Shown here piece after piece: positions 28,003 to 40,157 of a DNA stretch of 64,000 bases. How positions within the stretch are numbered: the stretch's first letter is position 1; each line of letters begins with the position of its first letter. The notes beneath the pieces were generated by a model. It worked only from the letters and a program-made list of their open reading frames with translations. It searched no databases and was not told the origin of the DNA. A program made the translations under genes and the position numbers. Origin of the DNA: Enterobacter mori (lineage in GTDB: Bacteria; Pseudomonadota; Gammaproteobacteria; Enterobacterales; Enterobacteriaceae); NCBI RefSeq assembly GCF_025244905.1, contig NZ_CP104285.1, positions 4,216,001 through 4,280,000 of the forward strand, read 5' to 3'.

Positions 28003-29070
28003 ATGCTTTTAAAGCTCTTTCGTTCCATTGCTATCGGTTTGATCGTTGCTGGCCTGCTGTTGGTGGCTATGCCGTCTTTGCGTCAGTTCAACAAACTGAC
28101 GGCCCCCCAGTTTGACAGTACGGATGAAACGCCTGCCACTTACAATCAGGCTGTTCGCCGTGCCGCACCCGCCGTGGTCAACGTGTATAACCGAGGACTG
28201 AATACCTCGGCCCATAACCAGCTGGAGATCCGCACGCTCGGCTCCGGCGTAATTATGGATGAACGTGGCTACATCATTACCAACAAGCACGTGATTAACG
28301 ATGCCGACCAGATTATCGTCGCCTTGCAGGATGGTCGCGTCTTTGAAGCGTTACTCGTGGGCTCTGACAGCCTGACCGACCTGGCGGTACTTAAGATCAA
28401 CGCCACGGGTGGCCTGCCCACCATTCCGATTAACCGTAAACGCACGCCACATATTGGCGACGTCGTGTTGGCGATAGGTAACCCGTACAACCTGGGCCAG
28501 ACCATTACCCAGGGGATTATCAGCGCCACCGGTCGAATCGGCCTGAACCCGTCAGGGCGGCAGAATTTCCTTCAGACCGATGCTTCAATCAACCACGGTA
28601 ACTCCGGCGGCGCGCTGGTGAACTCACTGGGTGAGCTCATGGGCATCAACACCCTCTCGTTCGATAAGAGTAACGATGGCGAGACGCCGGAAGGGATTGG
28701 CTTTGCGATTCCATTCCAGCTGGCAACCAAGATCATGGACAAACTCATTCGCGACGGGCGCGTGATCCGTGGCTACATTGGTATCGGTGGACGTGAAATT
28801 GCGCCGATGCATACCCAGGGCGGTGGGATCGACCAGATTCAGGGGATTGTGGTGAATGAAGTAGCGCCTGGTGGCCCGGCAGCGGCAGCGGGTATTCAGG
28901 TTAACGACGTCATCGTGTCGGTTAATGGCACACCGGCAGTCTCGGCGCTTGAGACAATGGACCAGGTGGCGGAGATCCGCCCAGGCTCAATCATCCCGGT
29001 AGAAGTCATGCGTAATGATAAGAAGCTGACGATTCAGGTGACGATTCAGGAATACCCGGCGACAAACTGA
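28003..29070 (+). CDS. degS: Membrane-anchored sigma-E pathway protease DegS
   Basis: Makes the first cut in anti-sigma factor RseA when outer-membrane protein C-termini bind its PDZ domain, switching on the sigma-E envelope stress response. It is 355 residues, as in E. coli. One N-terminal membrane anchor (IAIGLIVAGLLLVAMPSL, about 9-26) replaces the cleaved signal of DegQ. Triad: ITNKHVI, LTDLAVL, NHGNSGGALV. One PDZ domain follows (YIGIGGREI...). Its terminator is shared with mdh. Confidence 0.97.
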   Translation: MLLKLFRSIAIGLIVAGLLLVAMPSLRQFNKLTAPQFDSTDETPATYNQAVRRAAPAVVNVYNRGLNTSAHNQLEIRTLGSGVIMDERGYIITNKHVINDADQIIVALQDGRVFEALLVGSDSLTDLAVLKINATGGLPTIPINRKRTPHIGDVVLAIGNPYNLGQTITQGIISATGRIGLNPSGRQNFLQTDASINHGNSGGALVNSLGELMGINTLSFDKSNDGETPEGIGFAIPFQLATKIMDKLIRDGRVIRGYIGIGGREIAPMHTQGGGIDQIQGIVVNEVAPGGPAAAAGIQVNDVIVSVNGTPAVSALETMDQVAEIRPGSIIPVEVMRNDKKLTIQVTIQEYPATN

Positions 29071-29077
29071 TGTGTAT

Positions 29078-29111
29078 AAAAAAACCGAAGCCTGTGCTTC
29101 GGTTTTTTTTT
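29078..29111. terminator. Bidirectional terminator between degS and mdh
   Basis: AAAACCGAAG and CTTCGGTTTT form a stem flanked by A runs on the left and T9 on the right, so it can serve both convergent genes. Confidence 0.93.
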
Positions 29112-29141
29112 CCGGGTGGCGCTTACGCCTACCCGGCCTAC
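29112..29141. repeat. Single REP element between degS and mdh
   Basis: CCGGGTGGCGCTTACGCCTA followed by CCCGGCCTAC, one REP/PU unit next to the terminator. Confidence 0.8.
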
Positions 29142-29157
29142 AAAGGGAGAGGACGTT

Positions 29158-30965
<1,808 letters not shown>

Positions 30966-30972
30966 TCCTCCT

Positions 30973-31000
30973 CCCCGCGGCCTGGCTGCGGGGTATTGTT
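30973..31000 (+). terminator. Probable argR terminator
   Basis: CCCCGCGGCC and GGCTGCGGGG form a GC-rich stem 7 bases after the stop, followed by TATTGTT, a weak T tract. Confidence 0.65.
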
Positions 31001-31285
31001 CTCCCCCCGCTACGTTACCCCCTCTTTTCTACTGCCTCATACTTTGACAAATAGTGCTTTTTACCAGCCATTAACATTCACCCAGTGAATGCTATGGCGC
31101 AAAACCGCACAAAAAATCAAAGCGCCATATCTCTATGATTTTATTGAGTTAACCCTCATAATCTGATGATAAAACAACCATTTTTATGCGTTTTCGTTAT
31201 ATAAATCTTACCCGTTAACACGTAATTACACATGAAACAATTAGTCTGGTATTAATTTATCGCGTTATTAGTGTATACTTGATTT

Positions 31286-31301
31286 TGTGATGAGGGTCAC
31301 A
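31286..31301 (+). promoter_or_regulatory. CRP-type palindrome in the yhcN leader
   Basis: TGTGA-TGAGGG-TCACA matches the CRP half-sites at all ten core positions, extended by TT and AA. If TATACT at 31274-31279 is the -10, the site covers the transcription start, a repressing position. Confidence 0.6.
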
Positions 31302-31341
31302 AAGCAAGACCCCACTAAAAAATTCGACGAGGTAAAGAATC

Positions 31342-31605
31342 ATGAAAATCAAAACTACTGTAGCGGCTCTGAGTATCCTGTCTGTCCTGTCATTTGGCGC
31401 TTTTGCGGCTGACTCCATCAACGCAGATCAGGCGCAATCCCGTGAGGCAATCGGCACGGTGTCTATTGGCGCGGTCGGGACGTCTCCGATGGATATGCAT
31501 GAGATGCTGAACAAGAAAGCGGAAGAAAAAGGTGCATCCTCCTATCGCATCATTGAGGCGCGTAGCGGTGACACCTGGCACGCAACTGCTGAACTGTATA
31601 AATAA
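31342..31605 (+). CDS. yhcN: Small periplasmic stress protein YhcN (DUF1471)
   Basis: BhsA/YdgH/YhcN family protein, 87 residues, secreted to the periplasm; E. coli YhcN is reported to answer to acid and peroxide stress. A signal peptide MKIKTTVAALSILSVLSFGA ends near FA-ADS (residue 22). The mature part has the family pattern IGTVSIGAVGTSPMDMHEML...KGASSYRIIEA. GACGAGG precedes the ATG. It has its own terminator and likely its own regulated promoter. Confidence 0.93.
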   Translation: MKIKTTVAALSILSVLSFGAFAADSINADQAQSREAIGTVSIGAVGTSPMDMHEMLNKKAEEKGASSYRIIEARSGDTWHATAELYK

Positions 31606-31633
31606 ACCCTCGTCGTATCTAAGCATACGACTT

Positions 31634-31666
31634 GCCCCTGGCCTCACGGTCAGGGGCTTTTTTTTT
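31634..31666 (+). terminator. Intrinsic terminator after yhcN
   Basis: GCCCCTG, 10-base loop, CAGGGGC, then T9. It abuts the stop codon of convergent yhcO. Confidence 0.93.
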
Positions 31667-31937
31667 AATGTCGCGCATTAAAACGCAACTGTCCTTCCAG
31701 CTCTTCTTCGGCTTCATCAAACAGCAGGATCAGCGCGCCAAAGCGTCTGCGCAGCTTGTCGGGCAAATGAATGAACTCGATCTCCAGCGGTAATGGCAAC
31801 TGACTGCCGGTAACCACATCCCACAGCGTATCCAGGTTGGTGACGCTTTCCCGCTCCAGGTTGAATACCCGGGTAAATTCTCGATAAAAGTCGTCCTGAC
31901 TGTCGATTTCGTCAAAATCAAAGGTATACGTTTTCAT
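31665..31937 (-). CDS. yhcO: Barstar-family protein YhcO
   Basis: Small cytosolic protein of 90 residues in the barstar (ribonuclease inhibitor) family; a partner ribonuclease in enterobacteria is not known to me and none is visible nearby. It begins [20 protein letters not shown] and carries the barstar pattern [22 protein letters not shown]. It is strongly acidic, as expected for the fold. Confidence 0.88.
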   Translation of the reverse strand: MKTYTFDFDEIDSQDDFYREFTRVFNLERESVTNLDTLWDVVTGSQLPLPLEIEFIHLPDKLRRRFGALILLFDEAEEELEGQLRFNARH

Positions 31938-31982
31938 TGCCAGCCACCCGGTACAGGCGGGCGGAATATGCCGCCCTGTCTA

Positions 31983-33437
31983 TTATAATCCCCCGATATG
32001 CAGGGTTTTGACTTCCAGAAACTCTTCAAGCCCCAGCACGGAACCTTCGCGCCCCAGCCCGGACTCTTTTACGCCGCCAAACGGTCCCAGTTCGGTGGAG
32101 ACGGCACACTCGTTAATTCCAATCATCCCGCTTTCAATCGCCTGCGAGACGCGGAACACTCGCGACAGGTTCTGAGTGTAGAAATAGGCCGCCAGCCCGT
32201 AAGGCGTGTTGTTGGCGCGCATAATCACTTCATCTTCCGACGTAAACCGGAAGCAGGCAGCCACCGGGCCAAACGTCTCCTCTTCCGCCAGCTTCATCCC
32301 TTCATGGCAATCACCGAGTACCGTAGGTATCCAGAAGTTGCCGCCGAGGGAATGCGCTTTGCCGCCCGTCAGCACCGTGGCGCCTTTTGCAACGGCATCT
32401 TCCACATGTTCGCGTACTTTATCGACGGCGGAAGCGTCAATCAGTGGGCCAACAACGACGCCCTCTTCCAGACCGTTGCCGACTTTCAATGCGTTTACCG
32501 CATCGGCGAGTTGGTTCACAAACTTGTCATAGACCGTTTCCTGAATATAAAAACGGTTTACGCTGACGCAGACCTGACCGGCATTGCGAAACTTGTTCGC
32601 AATCGCGCCCTTAACGGCTGCATCAATATCTGCATCCTCAAAAACGATATAGGGCGCATTGCCCCCCAGCTCCATTGAAACTTTCTTCATCGTCTCGGCA
32701 GCGTTGCGCACCAGGGTTTTCCCCACTGAGGTTGACCCGGTGAACGAGATTTTGCGCACATCATGGCTGGCCATGATCGCGTCGCTGATTTCATGCGTAT
32801 TGCCCGCCACCGCATTGAGTACGCCGTCTGGCACACCGGCCTGCTTCGCCAGTGTGAGCAGTGCAAAAGCGCTCAGCGGTGTATTGTTGGCGGGTTTAAT
32901 CACGCCGGTACAACCTGCGGCCAACGCCGGACCGAGCTTGCGGGTGAGCATCGCCATCGGGAAGTTCCACGGCGTAATGGCAGCAACCACGCCGATGGGT
33001 TCTCGGGTCGCCAGAATGCGGGAGCCGGGTTTAACCGGAGGGATAATTTCACCGTTTGCGCGCTTGGCCTGCTCAGCAAACCACTGAATAAAGCTGGCGG
33101 CATACTCCACTTCGCCCTCGGCTTCTTTCAGGGGCTTGCCCTGTTCGGTGGTCATTAGCCGCCCAAGCCAGCTTTTGTTTTCGATAATCAGCTCATACCA
33201 GCGATAGAGGATCGTCGAACGCTCCTTCGCGGTTTTGGCGCGCCACGCGGGGAAGGCTTTGGTCGCAGCGGCAATCGCTTCTTCGGTTTCCGCTTTACCG
33301 GCTTTCGCCACTTTGGCGATCACGTCACCTGTTGCCGGGTTCAGCACGTCAAACGTGGTGTCGAGTGTTTTCCAGATGCCGTTAACAAGATATCCGTTTT
33401 GAAAAAGAATGTTGTCCTGGAGAGCCTGGGTAGTCAT
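31983..33437 (-). CDS. NAD(P)-dependent aldehyde dehydrogenase, succinate-semialdehyde dehydrogenase-like
   Basis: Aldehyde dehydrogenase superfamily enzyme of 484 residues from ATG 33437, which has GGGAGGAC just upstream. Catalytic Cys290 (NAGQVCVSV) and general-base Glu256 (SMELGGNAP) are present, with the cofactor segments TPWNFPMAML and FTGSTSVGK. It resembles GabD/SSADH, but the second cysteine of the GabD pair (TCVCA) is serine here, so succinate semialdehyde is only a likely substrate. It is inserted between yhcO and aaeB relative to E. coli and stands alone; no transporter or regulator accompanies it. Confidence 0.82.
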   Translation of the reverse strand: MTTQALQDNILFQNGYLVNGIWKTLDTTFDVLNPATGDVIAKVAKAGKAETEEAIAAATKAFPAWRAKTAKERSTILYRWYELIIENKSWLGRLMTTEQGKPLKEAEGEVEYAASFIQWFAEQAKRANGEIIPPVKPGSRILATREPIGVVAAITPWNFPMAMLTRKLGPALAAGCTGVIKPANNTPLSAFALLTLAKQAGVPDGVLNAVAGNTHEISDAIMASHDVRKISFTGSTSVGKTLVRNAAETMKKVSMELGGNAPYIVFEDADIDAAVKGAIANKFRNAGQVCVSVNRFYIQETVYDKFVNQLADAVNALKVGNGLEEGVVVGPLIDASAVDKVREHVEDAVAKGATVLTGGKAHSLGGNFWIPTVLGDCHEGMKLAEEETFGPVAACFRFTSEDEVIMRANNTPYGLAAYFYTQNLSRVFRVSQAIESGMIGINECAVSTELGPFGGVKESGLGREGSVLGLEEFLEVKTLHIGGL

Positions 33438-33484
33438 GTGTCCTCCCTTCCTGAATGTAAGAGCCTGCAGAACTAAGTATAGCC

Positions 33485-33517
33485 ACAAAAAAACCGACGC
33501 TTTTGGCGTCGGTTTTT
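33485..33517 (-). terminator. Terminator of aaeXAB
   Basis: ACCGACGC and GCGTCGGT pair around a 5-base loop with A7 on one side and T5 on the other. It lies 9 bases past the aaeB stop and upstream of the aldehyde dehydrogenase start. Confidence 0.9.
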
Positions 33518-33525
33518 AATCTCAC

Positions 33526-35493
33526 TCAGTTGTCAGTCAGGACATTCTGGTAGCGGTGCAGCATGAAGACCAATCGTCCGACCGGCTCGGTGACCTGAGG
33601 CGGCGCGTCCCACACCTTGAGCTTCTCCTGGTAGATATCTAACTCTTCAAGCAGCTGTTTAAAATAGCGACGCCGTTTGTCATCGCTGGATGCCGCGATC
33701 ACGTGGTCGGCCGTGTGGCGCAACTGGCGATGAAAGGCAGACAGATCGTCGTTAATCGGCACAGGCGCATTCCGCAGGCGCTGGTGCGCGATGATCATGG
33801 TTAACGCCAGACGGAACCTGGCAACGTCCCCCGGAAATTTATTGAGCAGCAGGAACAGCTGCTGGTAAAGCGCCGGAAGGTGGTTCTCTTTACGGCGTGC
33901 GGCGTTGGTTGTCATGGATGATACGGCAGCCGACACAAACTGATTCAACAGCACACGACCGGTCCGCGCCTGAGAATTATCCCGCACCAGCAGAATCACC
34001 ATCATCGCCAGGAAACAGCCCACCAGCTGACCTAACGCGCTGTCGAGGAACTGGCTGAAATGGAAGGTCATCGGGTTATCCAGCACAATAATGTTAATGG
34101 TACTGGCCAGCGCACCCAGCGATCCCAGACGGCGCTTCTGCACTTCTATCCCAATAAAGAATGCCATTACCGCCAGGCTAATGCAGAGCAGAAGCATGCT
34201 TTGCTGTGTCGACGGAATAATCACCAGGAAGTAGAGCGCACCAATGGGCAGTGCGGCAATGGTGCCATAGAGGAAATCGATAGCGACCATGCGCGGGTTG
34301 GGCAGACGCATCGCCAGCGCGGTAACGACGGCAATCATGACCATCGCACCGCTACCGGAAGTCCAGCCGGTCCACAGCCAGAACAGTGTGCCGAGCATGC
34401 AGGCCAGCGTGGTGCGCCAGAAGTTGACCATAGCGTGATGGCGCTCGGCGGATTCCGGCTTGATCACCACTTCGCCCTGTAGTACCTCTTCTTCCGCCGC
34501 GCTGATTTTGGTATTACCCGTCACACCGCGCTTAAGCAGCAGGTAACGCGTCGCAGCACCGACCCAGGTATAAATCGTCACCGGCGTATCGCGTTCACCC
34601 GTCCAGGCGATGACGCGACGCATGCGCTTGAGCTGTCTGTGCACGTCCTGCACCGTTTCGACCGGCTCGTCAAAGAGCTCACGAAACGTGTCCGTTACCA
34701 CCTCCGGACGGGTATTCTGAATCAGATAGGTTTCGCACGCCTGAGTGATCAGCGTTAAGGAAACGGTATTGATCGCTTTCAGGCGACGGTTGGCACGCTC
34801 CCAGCGCGAAGATTCCATATTGAGGTTGCTGCGCATCCCCTCCAGCGCCTGCGTGCGGCGCACCAGGCCGCTCCACGCTTTATCGACCTCTTCGCTGTCA
34901 CCGTGCTTGATGCACAACTGCATCAGCTGGTACTGGGAAACAATCAGCGCGTCGAGCTCACGGTCCACTTCTTGCTTAATGGAGCGCGGGGAGAAAAGCA
35001 GGTCCGCAACGATCGCGCAGACAATACCAATGACAATCTCGCTGCAGCGTTCAACCGCAAACTGCGGAGCAAGCAGCGGTTCGGACTGAATGGTGATGAC
35101 AATGATCAGCGCGGTATAGCCCGCCAGCCCCCATGCGTAGGAGTTTTCAACTTTTACCAGCGAAGAGATCCAGGTGCAGAACCCTGCCCAGATACAGCAC
35201 ACCATAATCATCAGCAGAGGGGTGCGGATCATCAAAATAATGATGGCGAGCGCGGCGAAACAGCCGATAAACGTCCCGACGATACGCAGCATACCGCGGT
35301 AGCGGATCGCACCAGAGTAGGGTTCGCCGCCCGCGGCAAAGGCGGGGCCAGCCGCAACGATAGCTGCCGTCAGCACCGCCCAGCGGGGCGTTTCCAGCTG
35401 GAAGTGAAAGCCGACAAACAGCGCCAGCACGATGGCACATGCCAGCTTCACGGCGAAGCGAATGTGCTGGCTGGCGATGGAAAAGATACCCAT
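33526..35493 (-). CDS. aaeB: p-Hydroxybenzoic acid efflux pump subunit AaeB
   Basis: Inner-membrane efflux protein that exports aromatic carboxylic acids with AaeA. It is 655 residues, the E. coli length, in the fusaric-acid-resistance (FUSC/ARAE) family. Two clusters of membrane helices (about residues 10-170 and 370-500) flank long cytoplasmic segments; FLGCISLAV-like hydrophobic runs are visible. It follows aaeA after 5 bp and is the last gene of aaeXAB. Confidence 0.95.
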   Translation of the reverse strand: MGIFSIASQHIRFAVKLACAIVLALFVGFHFQLETPRWAVLTAAIVAAGPAFAAGGEPYSGAIRYRGMLRIVGTFIGCFAALAIIILMIRTPLLMIMVCCIWAGFCTWISSLVKVENSYAWGLAGYTALIIVITIQSEPLLAPQFAVERCSEIVIGIVCAIVADLLFSPRSIKQEVDRELDALIVSQYQLMQLCIKHGDSEEVDKAWSGLVRRTQALEGMRSNLNMESSRWERANRRLKAINTVSLTLITQACETYLIQNTRPEVVTDTFRELFDEPVETVQDVHRQLKRMRRVIAWTGERDTPVTIYTWVGAATRYLLLKRGVTGNTKISAAEEEVLQGEVVIKPESAERHHAMVNFWRTTLACMLGTLFWLWTGWTSGSGAMVMIAVVTALAMRLPNPRMVAIDFLYGTIAALPIGALYFLVIIPSTQQSMLLLCISLAVMAFFIGIEVQKRRLGSLGALASTINIIVLDNPMTFHFSQFLDSALGQLVGCFLAMMVILLVRDNSQARTGRVLLNQFVSAAVSSMTTNAARRKENHLPALYQQLFLLLNKFPGDVARFRLALTMIIAHQRLRNAPVPINDDLSAFHRQLRHTADHVIAASSDDKRRRYFKQLLEELDIYQEKLKVWDAPPQVTEPVGRLVFMLHRYQNVLTDN

Positions 35494-35498
35494 AACGA

Positions 35499-36431
35499 TT
35501 AACCAAACTCGCGCAGGCGGTGGGCAATTTTACGGAAAATGGAGTCCTGGCTGGCATCGCGGTCTTTTTCCCCGGTGATAACCACCGTTGCCGTGGTGCC
35601 CGCAGGCCACAGGTTCCCCTGCTGCTCATCCAGATGGATACGTACCGGCACGCGCTGCGCCAGACGAACCCATTCCAGGTTGGAATCCACCGTCGCCATC
35701 CCTTTGGTATCGTTAGAGCTGCTGGAGTTAGTCACCCCTGCGGCAACGCTGTCGACGGTGCCTTTAAACACACGATTGCTGCCGAGCGGCGTGATCTCCG
35801 CGCGATACCCTGGACGTACGCCTTCCAGCTTGGTCTCTTCCATATAGGCGAGCACGTAGAAAGAGTGCTGCTTAACCAGCGCTACGGCGGTAGAGCCACG
35901 GGTAATGAATTCCCCGGCATAGACGTTCAGGTTAGTGACCCAGCCATCGGACGGGGCGCGGATCACGGTACGTTCCAGATCGAGCTTCGCCAGATCGCGC
36001 GTTGCTTGCGCTTTCGCCAACTGGTGCAGCACGGTTTGCAGCACGTTGTTGGACTGGTCGATCTCTTCGCGGGACATTGCCTGAACGCCCAGCTGATTAC
36101 GGCGGCCAGCCTCGCGGCGCTTCTCCGCAGCCAGCGCCTGGTAATAGGCCACGTCCGCTTCCGCCTCTTCTAACGCTTTTTGATAGCGAGGCTGGTCAAT
36201 GGTGAACAGAACCTGATCTTTTTTCACTAATTGGTTATCGTGGACGTTAACCGCGGTGATAAGACCGGCCACGTCGGGGGCAATCGCCACCACATCGGCG
36301 CTGAAACGCGCATCGCGCGTCCACGGTGATTCAGTGTAATAAACCCAGGCGCGGAAAATGGCGATAAACGCCAGAACGACCAGCGCCATGGTGATGGCAG
36401 TGCGGGAGACTTTTCTTATTAGCGTTTTCAC
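35499..36431 (-). CDS. aaeA: p-Hydroxybenzoic acid efflux pump subunit AaeA
   Basis: Membrane-fusion (HlyD/EmrA-type) partner of AaeB. The start is taken as GTG 36431 (reading [14 protein letters not shown] after the initiator), which gives 310 residues as in E. coli and has TGAGG 5 bases upstream; a TTG at 36446 in the same frame is less likely. One N-terminal membrane helix ([20 protein letters not shown]) is followed by the lipoyl-like hairpin ([21 protein letters not shown]) and beta-barrel domains. It starts 7 bases after the aaeX stop. Confidence 0.94.
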   Translation of the reverse strand: MKTLIRKVSRTAITMALVVLAFIAIFRAWVYYTESPWTRDARFSADVVAIAPDVAGLITAVNVHDNQLVKKDQVLFTIDQPRYQKALEEAEADVAYYQALAAEKRREAGRRNQLGVQAMSREEIDQSNNVLQTVLHQLAKAQATRDLAKLDLERTVIRAPSDGWVTNLNVYAGEFITRGSTAVALVKQHSFYVLAYMEETKLEGVRPGYRAEITPLGSNRVFKGTVDSVAAGVTNSSSSNDTKGMATVDSNLEWVRLAQRVPVRIHLDEQQGNLWPAGTTATVVITGEKDRDASQDSIFRKIAHRLREFG

Positions 36432-36438
36432 ATCAACC

Positions 36439-36642
36439 TCAGACAAACATGCGCGATATCAGATAGAACAGGCAGCAATACAGCGCGGTATTGAACAATG
36501 CAGGGTGCCAGACGAAATCGTAGATCCCGGTAGGGACCAGCACCTTGCGCACCAGCCAGAAGATCGCCAGTGATAAAAGAAGCTCGAAAAATATCGGTGG
36601 GAACGACAGACCGAACACCACGATAACGGGAAACAGACTCAT
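36439..36642 (-). CDS. aaeX: Small membrane protein AaeX
   Basis: First gene of the aaeXAB operon, 67 residues, DUF1656 family, two membrane helices ([20 protein letters not shown] and [17 protein letters not shown]). Its exact role in efflux is unknown. It is divergent from its likely activator gene aaeR across 179 bp. Confidence 0.94.
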   Translation of the reverse strand: MSLFPVIVVFGLSFPPIFFELLLSLAIFWLVRKVLVPTGIYDFVWHPALFNTALYCCLFYLISRMFV

Positions 36643-36787
36643 GTTGACCTTGATAAGAGAGAGTGCAGGCTACAGAATTTTTTAGCGCACGCCACCGCGG
36701 GAGAGCAAGAAACGCCGGGCGAGAATGGCGCAGCCGTTATGTAATTAATAATATATTAACGTAACTGTTATGCTGTTATCTATAATA

Positions 36788-36803
36788 TGTGATCTAAATC
36801 ACT
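36788..36803 (+). promoter_or_regulatory. CRP/FNR-like site before aaeR
   Basis: TGTGA-TCTAAA-TCACT matches the CRP pattern at 9 of 10 core positions, and GTGAT-N4-ATCAC also resembles an FNR site. It directly follows a TATAAT (36781-36786) and lies 19 bp before the aaeR ATG. Confidence 0.5.
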
Positions 36804-36821
36804 TTTAAGCCAGAGTGAACA

Positions 36822-37748
36822 ATGGAACGTTTAAAACGCATGTCCGTCTTCGCCAAAGTGGTGGAGCTCGGCTCATTTACCGCCGCTGCGCGTCAATTGC
36901 AGATGAGTGTCTCTTCCATCAGCCAGACGGTGTCAAAACTGGAAGATGAGCTGCAGGTGAAGCTGCTCAACCGCAGTACCCGCAGCATTGGCCTGACGGA
37001 AGCCGGTAAAATTTATTACCAGGGCTGCCGTCGAATGATGCACGAAGTGCAGGATGTGCACGAACAGCTCTACGCCTTCAACAACACCCCCATCGGTACG
37101 CTGCGCATTGGGTGTTCTTCAACTATGGCACAAAATGTTCTCGCTGCCATGACGGCGGAAATGCTGAAAGAGTATCCGGGTTTAACGGTGAATCTGGTGA
37201 CGGGTATCCCTGCGCCGGACCTGATCGCCGACGGATTAGATGTGGTGATCCGCGTCGGTGCGTTACAAGATTCGAGCCTCTTTTCGCGTCGGCTGGGCAG
37301 CATGCCGATGGTGGTCTGCGCCTCAAAGAGCTATCTGGCTCAGTACGGCGTTCCGGAGAAGCCAGCCGATCTCAGCAACCATTCCTGGCTGGAGTACAGC
37401 GTGCGCCCGGATAACGAATTCGAACTGATTGCCCCGGAAGGGATCTCCACCAAACTGCTGCCGGAAGGCCGGTTCGTCACCAACGATCCGATGACTATCT
37501 CCCGCTGGCTGGTGGCCGGAGCCGGGATCGCTTACGTGCCGCTGATGTGGGTGATCAATGAGATCAACAGCGGCGTACTGGAGATCCTCTTTCCACGTTA
37601 CCAGTCCGATCCGCGTCCGGTCTACGCTCTGTATACCGAGAAGGACAAACTGCCCCTCAAAGTACAGGTGTGTATTAACTATCTGACCGAGTATTTTGTC
37701 GAAGTGGCGGAGCTGTTTCAGGGGATGCGCGGCAGAAGAAAGGAGTAA
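36822..37748 (+). CDS. aaeR: LysR-family regulator AaeR
   Basis: Transcription regulator of aaeXAB, responding to aromatic carboxylates in E. coli (also studied as QseA in pathogens). It is 308 residues. The N-terminal helix-turn-helix is FTAAARQLQMSVSSISQTVSKLEDEL (about 18-43); the rest is a periplasmic-binding-like effector domain. It is divergent from aaeX, the usual layout for a LysR gene and its target. Confidence 0.95.
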   Translation: MERLKRMSVFAKVVELGSFTAAARQLQMSVSSISQTVSKLEDELQVKLLNRSTRSIGLTEAGKIYYQGCRRMMHEVQDVHEQLYAFNNTPIGTLRIGCSSTMAQNVLAAMTAEMLKEYPGLTVNLVTGIPAPDLIADGLDVVIRVGALQDSSLFSRRLGSMPMVVCASKSYLAQYGVPEKPADLSNHSWLEYSVRPDNEFELIAPEGISTKLLPEGRFVTNDPMTISRWLVAGAGIAYVPLMWVINEINSGVLEILFPRYQSDPRPVYALYTEKDKLPLKVQVCINYLTEYFVEVAELFQGMRGRRKE

Positions 37749-37879
37749 TAAAATAATCGCTACAATCATATTTGGCATGATTATTTCCTGGATGGTACTC
37801 ACATTCATTCAGGAATCATTCCGCCCCCTCTCAGTAATGGCTAATTGACACTCCCGCCACCCGCCATTTACCTTATAAG

Positions 37880-37898
37880 CAGTCTGAGCATCAGACTG
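37880..37898. promoter_or_regulatory. Operator-like dyad upstream of yagU
   Basis: CAGTCTGA-GCA-TCAGACTG, perfect 8-bp arms with a 3-base centre, about 70 bp before the yagU ATG. A TTGACA lies at 37845-37850, but no -10 at normal spacing is seen. The binding protein is unknown. Confidence 0.45.
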
Positions 37899-37966
37899 TT
37901 ATATATTTGTTACTAACATGAATAATAAAATGTATTCCGCAGGATGACGTTAAACAAGGAAAAGAA

Positions 37967-38581
37967 ATGAATATATTCGAACAAACACCGCCTTCACGCA
38001 GGCGCTATGGACTCGCCGCGTTCATCGGTTTAATTGCCGGGATTGTCTCCGCGTTTGTCAAATGGGGAGCCGAGGTGCCGCTTCCGCCGCGCAGCCCGAC
38101 TGATTTATTCACCGGCGCATGTGGCCCAGAGCAATTAATTAGAGCCGCAAGTCAGATTGACTGTTCCCGCAACTTTTTAAACCCACCTTATGTATTTTTA
38201 CGCGACTGGCTGGGGGTCGTCGATCCTAACGCGGCGGTTTATACTTTTGCCGGGCATATATTTAACTGGGTCGGCGTAACACATATTATTTTCTCAATCG
38301 TGTTCGCTGTAGGTTATTGCGTAGTTGCTGAAGTCTTCCCGAAAATTAAACTCTGGCAAGGTTTGCTGGCGGGTGCGTTAGCTCAGCTTTTTGTTCATAT
38401 GATCTCCTTCCCGCTGATGGGGCTGACGCCACCGCTATTTGAGCTGCCGTGGTATGAACACGTGTCAGAGATCGTGGGCCATCTGGTCTGGTTCTGGTCG
38501 ATCGAAATCATTCGTCGTGATTTGCGTAATCGCATCACTCACGAGCCGGATCCGGAAATACCGCTGGGTAACTTACGTTGA
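37967..38581 (+). CDS. yagU: Inner-membrane protein YagU (DUF1440)
   Basis: Membrane protein of 204 residues, the E. coli length, associated there with acid resistance. About three to four membrane helices are visible ([60 protein letters not shown]). AAGGAAAAGA precedes the ATG. In E. coli K-12 yagU lies near 6 min, whereas here it sits between aaeR and tldD, so it has moved. It shares a bidirectional terminator with tldD. Confidence 0.93.
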   Translation: MNIFEQTPPSRRRYGLAAFIGLIAGIVSAFVKWGAEVPLPPRSPTDLFTGACGPEQLIRAASQIDCSRNFLNPPYVFLRDWLGVVDPNAAVYTFAGHIFNWVGVTHIIFSIVFAVGYCVVAEVFPKIKLWQGLLAGALAQLFVHMISFPLMGLTPPLFELPWYEHVSEIVGHLVWFWSIEIIRRDLRNRITHEPDPEIPLGNLR

Positions 38582-38584
38582 AAA

Positions 38585-38610
38585 AAAGGCGCTACATCAG
38601 TAGCGCCTTT
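38585..38610. terminator. Bidirectional terminator between yagU and tldD
   Basis: AAAGGCGCTA and TAGCGCCTTT around a 6-base loop, with A4 before and TATTTAT after. Confidence 0.9.
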
Positions 38611-38627
38611 ATTTATGCATAGTCAGG

Positions 38628-40121
<1,494 letters not shown>

Positions 40122-40157
40122 TTATTGAGAGTGAGGCAATTACCTGCCCACGTCAAA

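Larger units (their letters stand above)
30966..31341. promoter_or_regulatory. yhcN upstream region
   Basis: A 376-bp gap holding the argR terminator, a perfect dyad CATTCAC-CCA-GTGAATG (31075-31091), an AT-rich stretch, a TATACT -10 at 31274-31279 with an undefined -35, and a perfect CRP-type palindrome just downstream. No gene is seen. Confidence 0.5.

Noticed and set aside
31665..31937. YhcO as the antitoxin of a barnase-barstar toxin pair
   Set aside because: No ribonuclease-like gene lies next to it; yhcN is a secreted DUF1471 protein, so a toxin-antitoxin module is not supported.
36446..36446. TTG 36446 as the aaeA start
   Set aside because: GTG 36431 has a better ribosome-binding site and restores the E. 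coli length.
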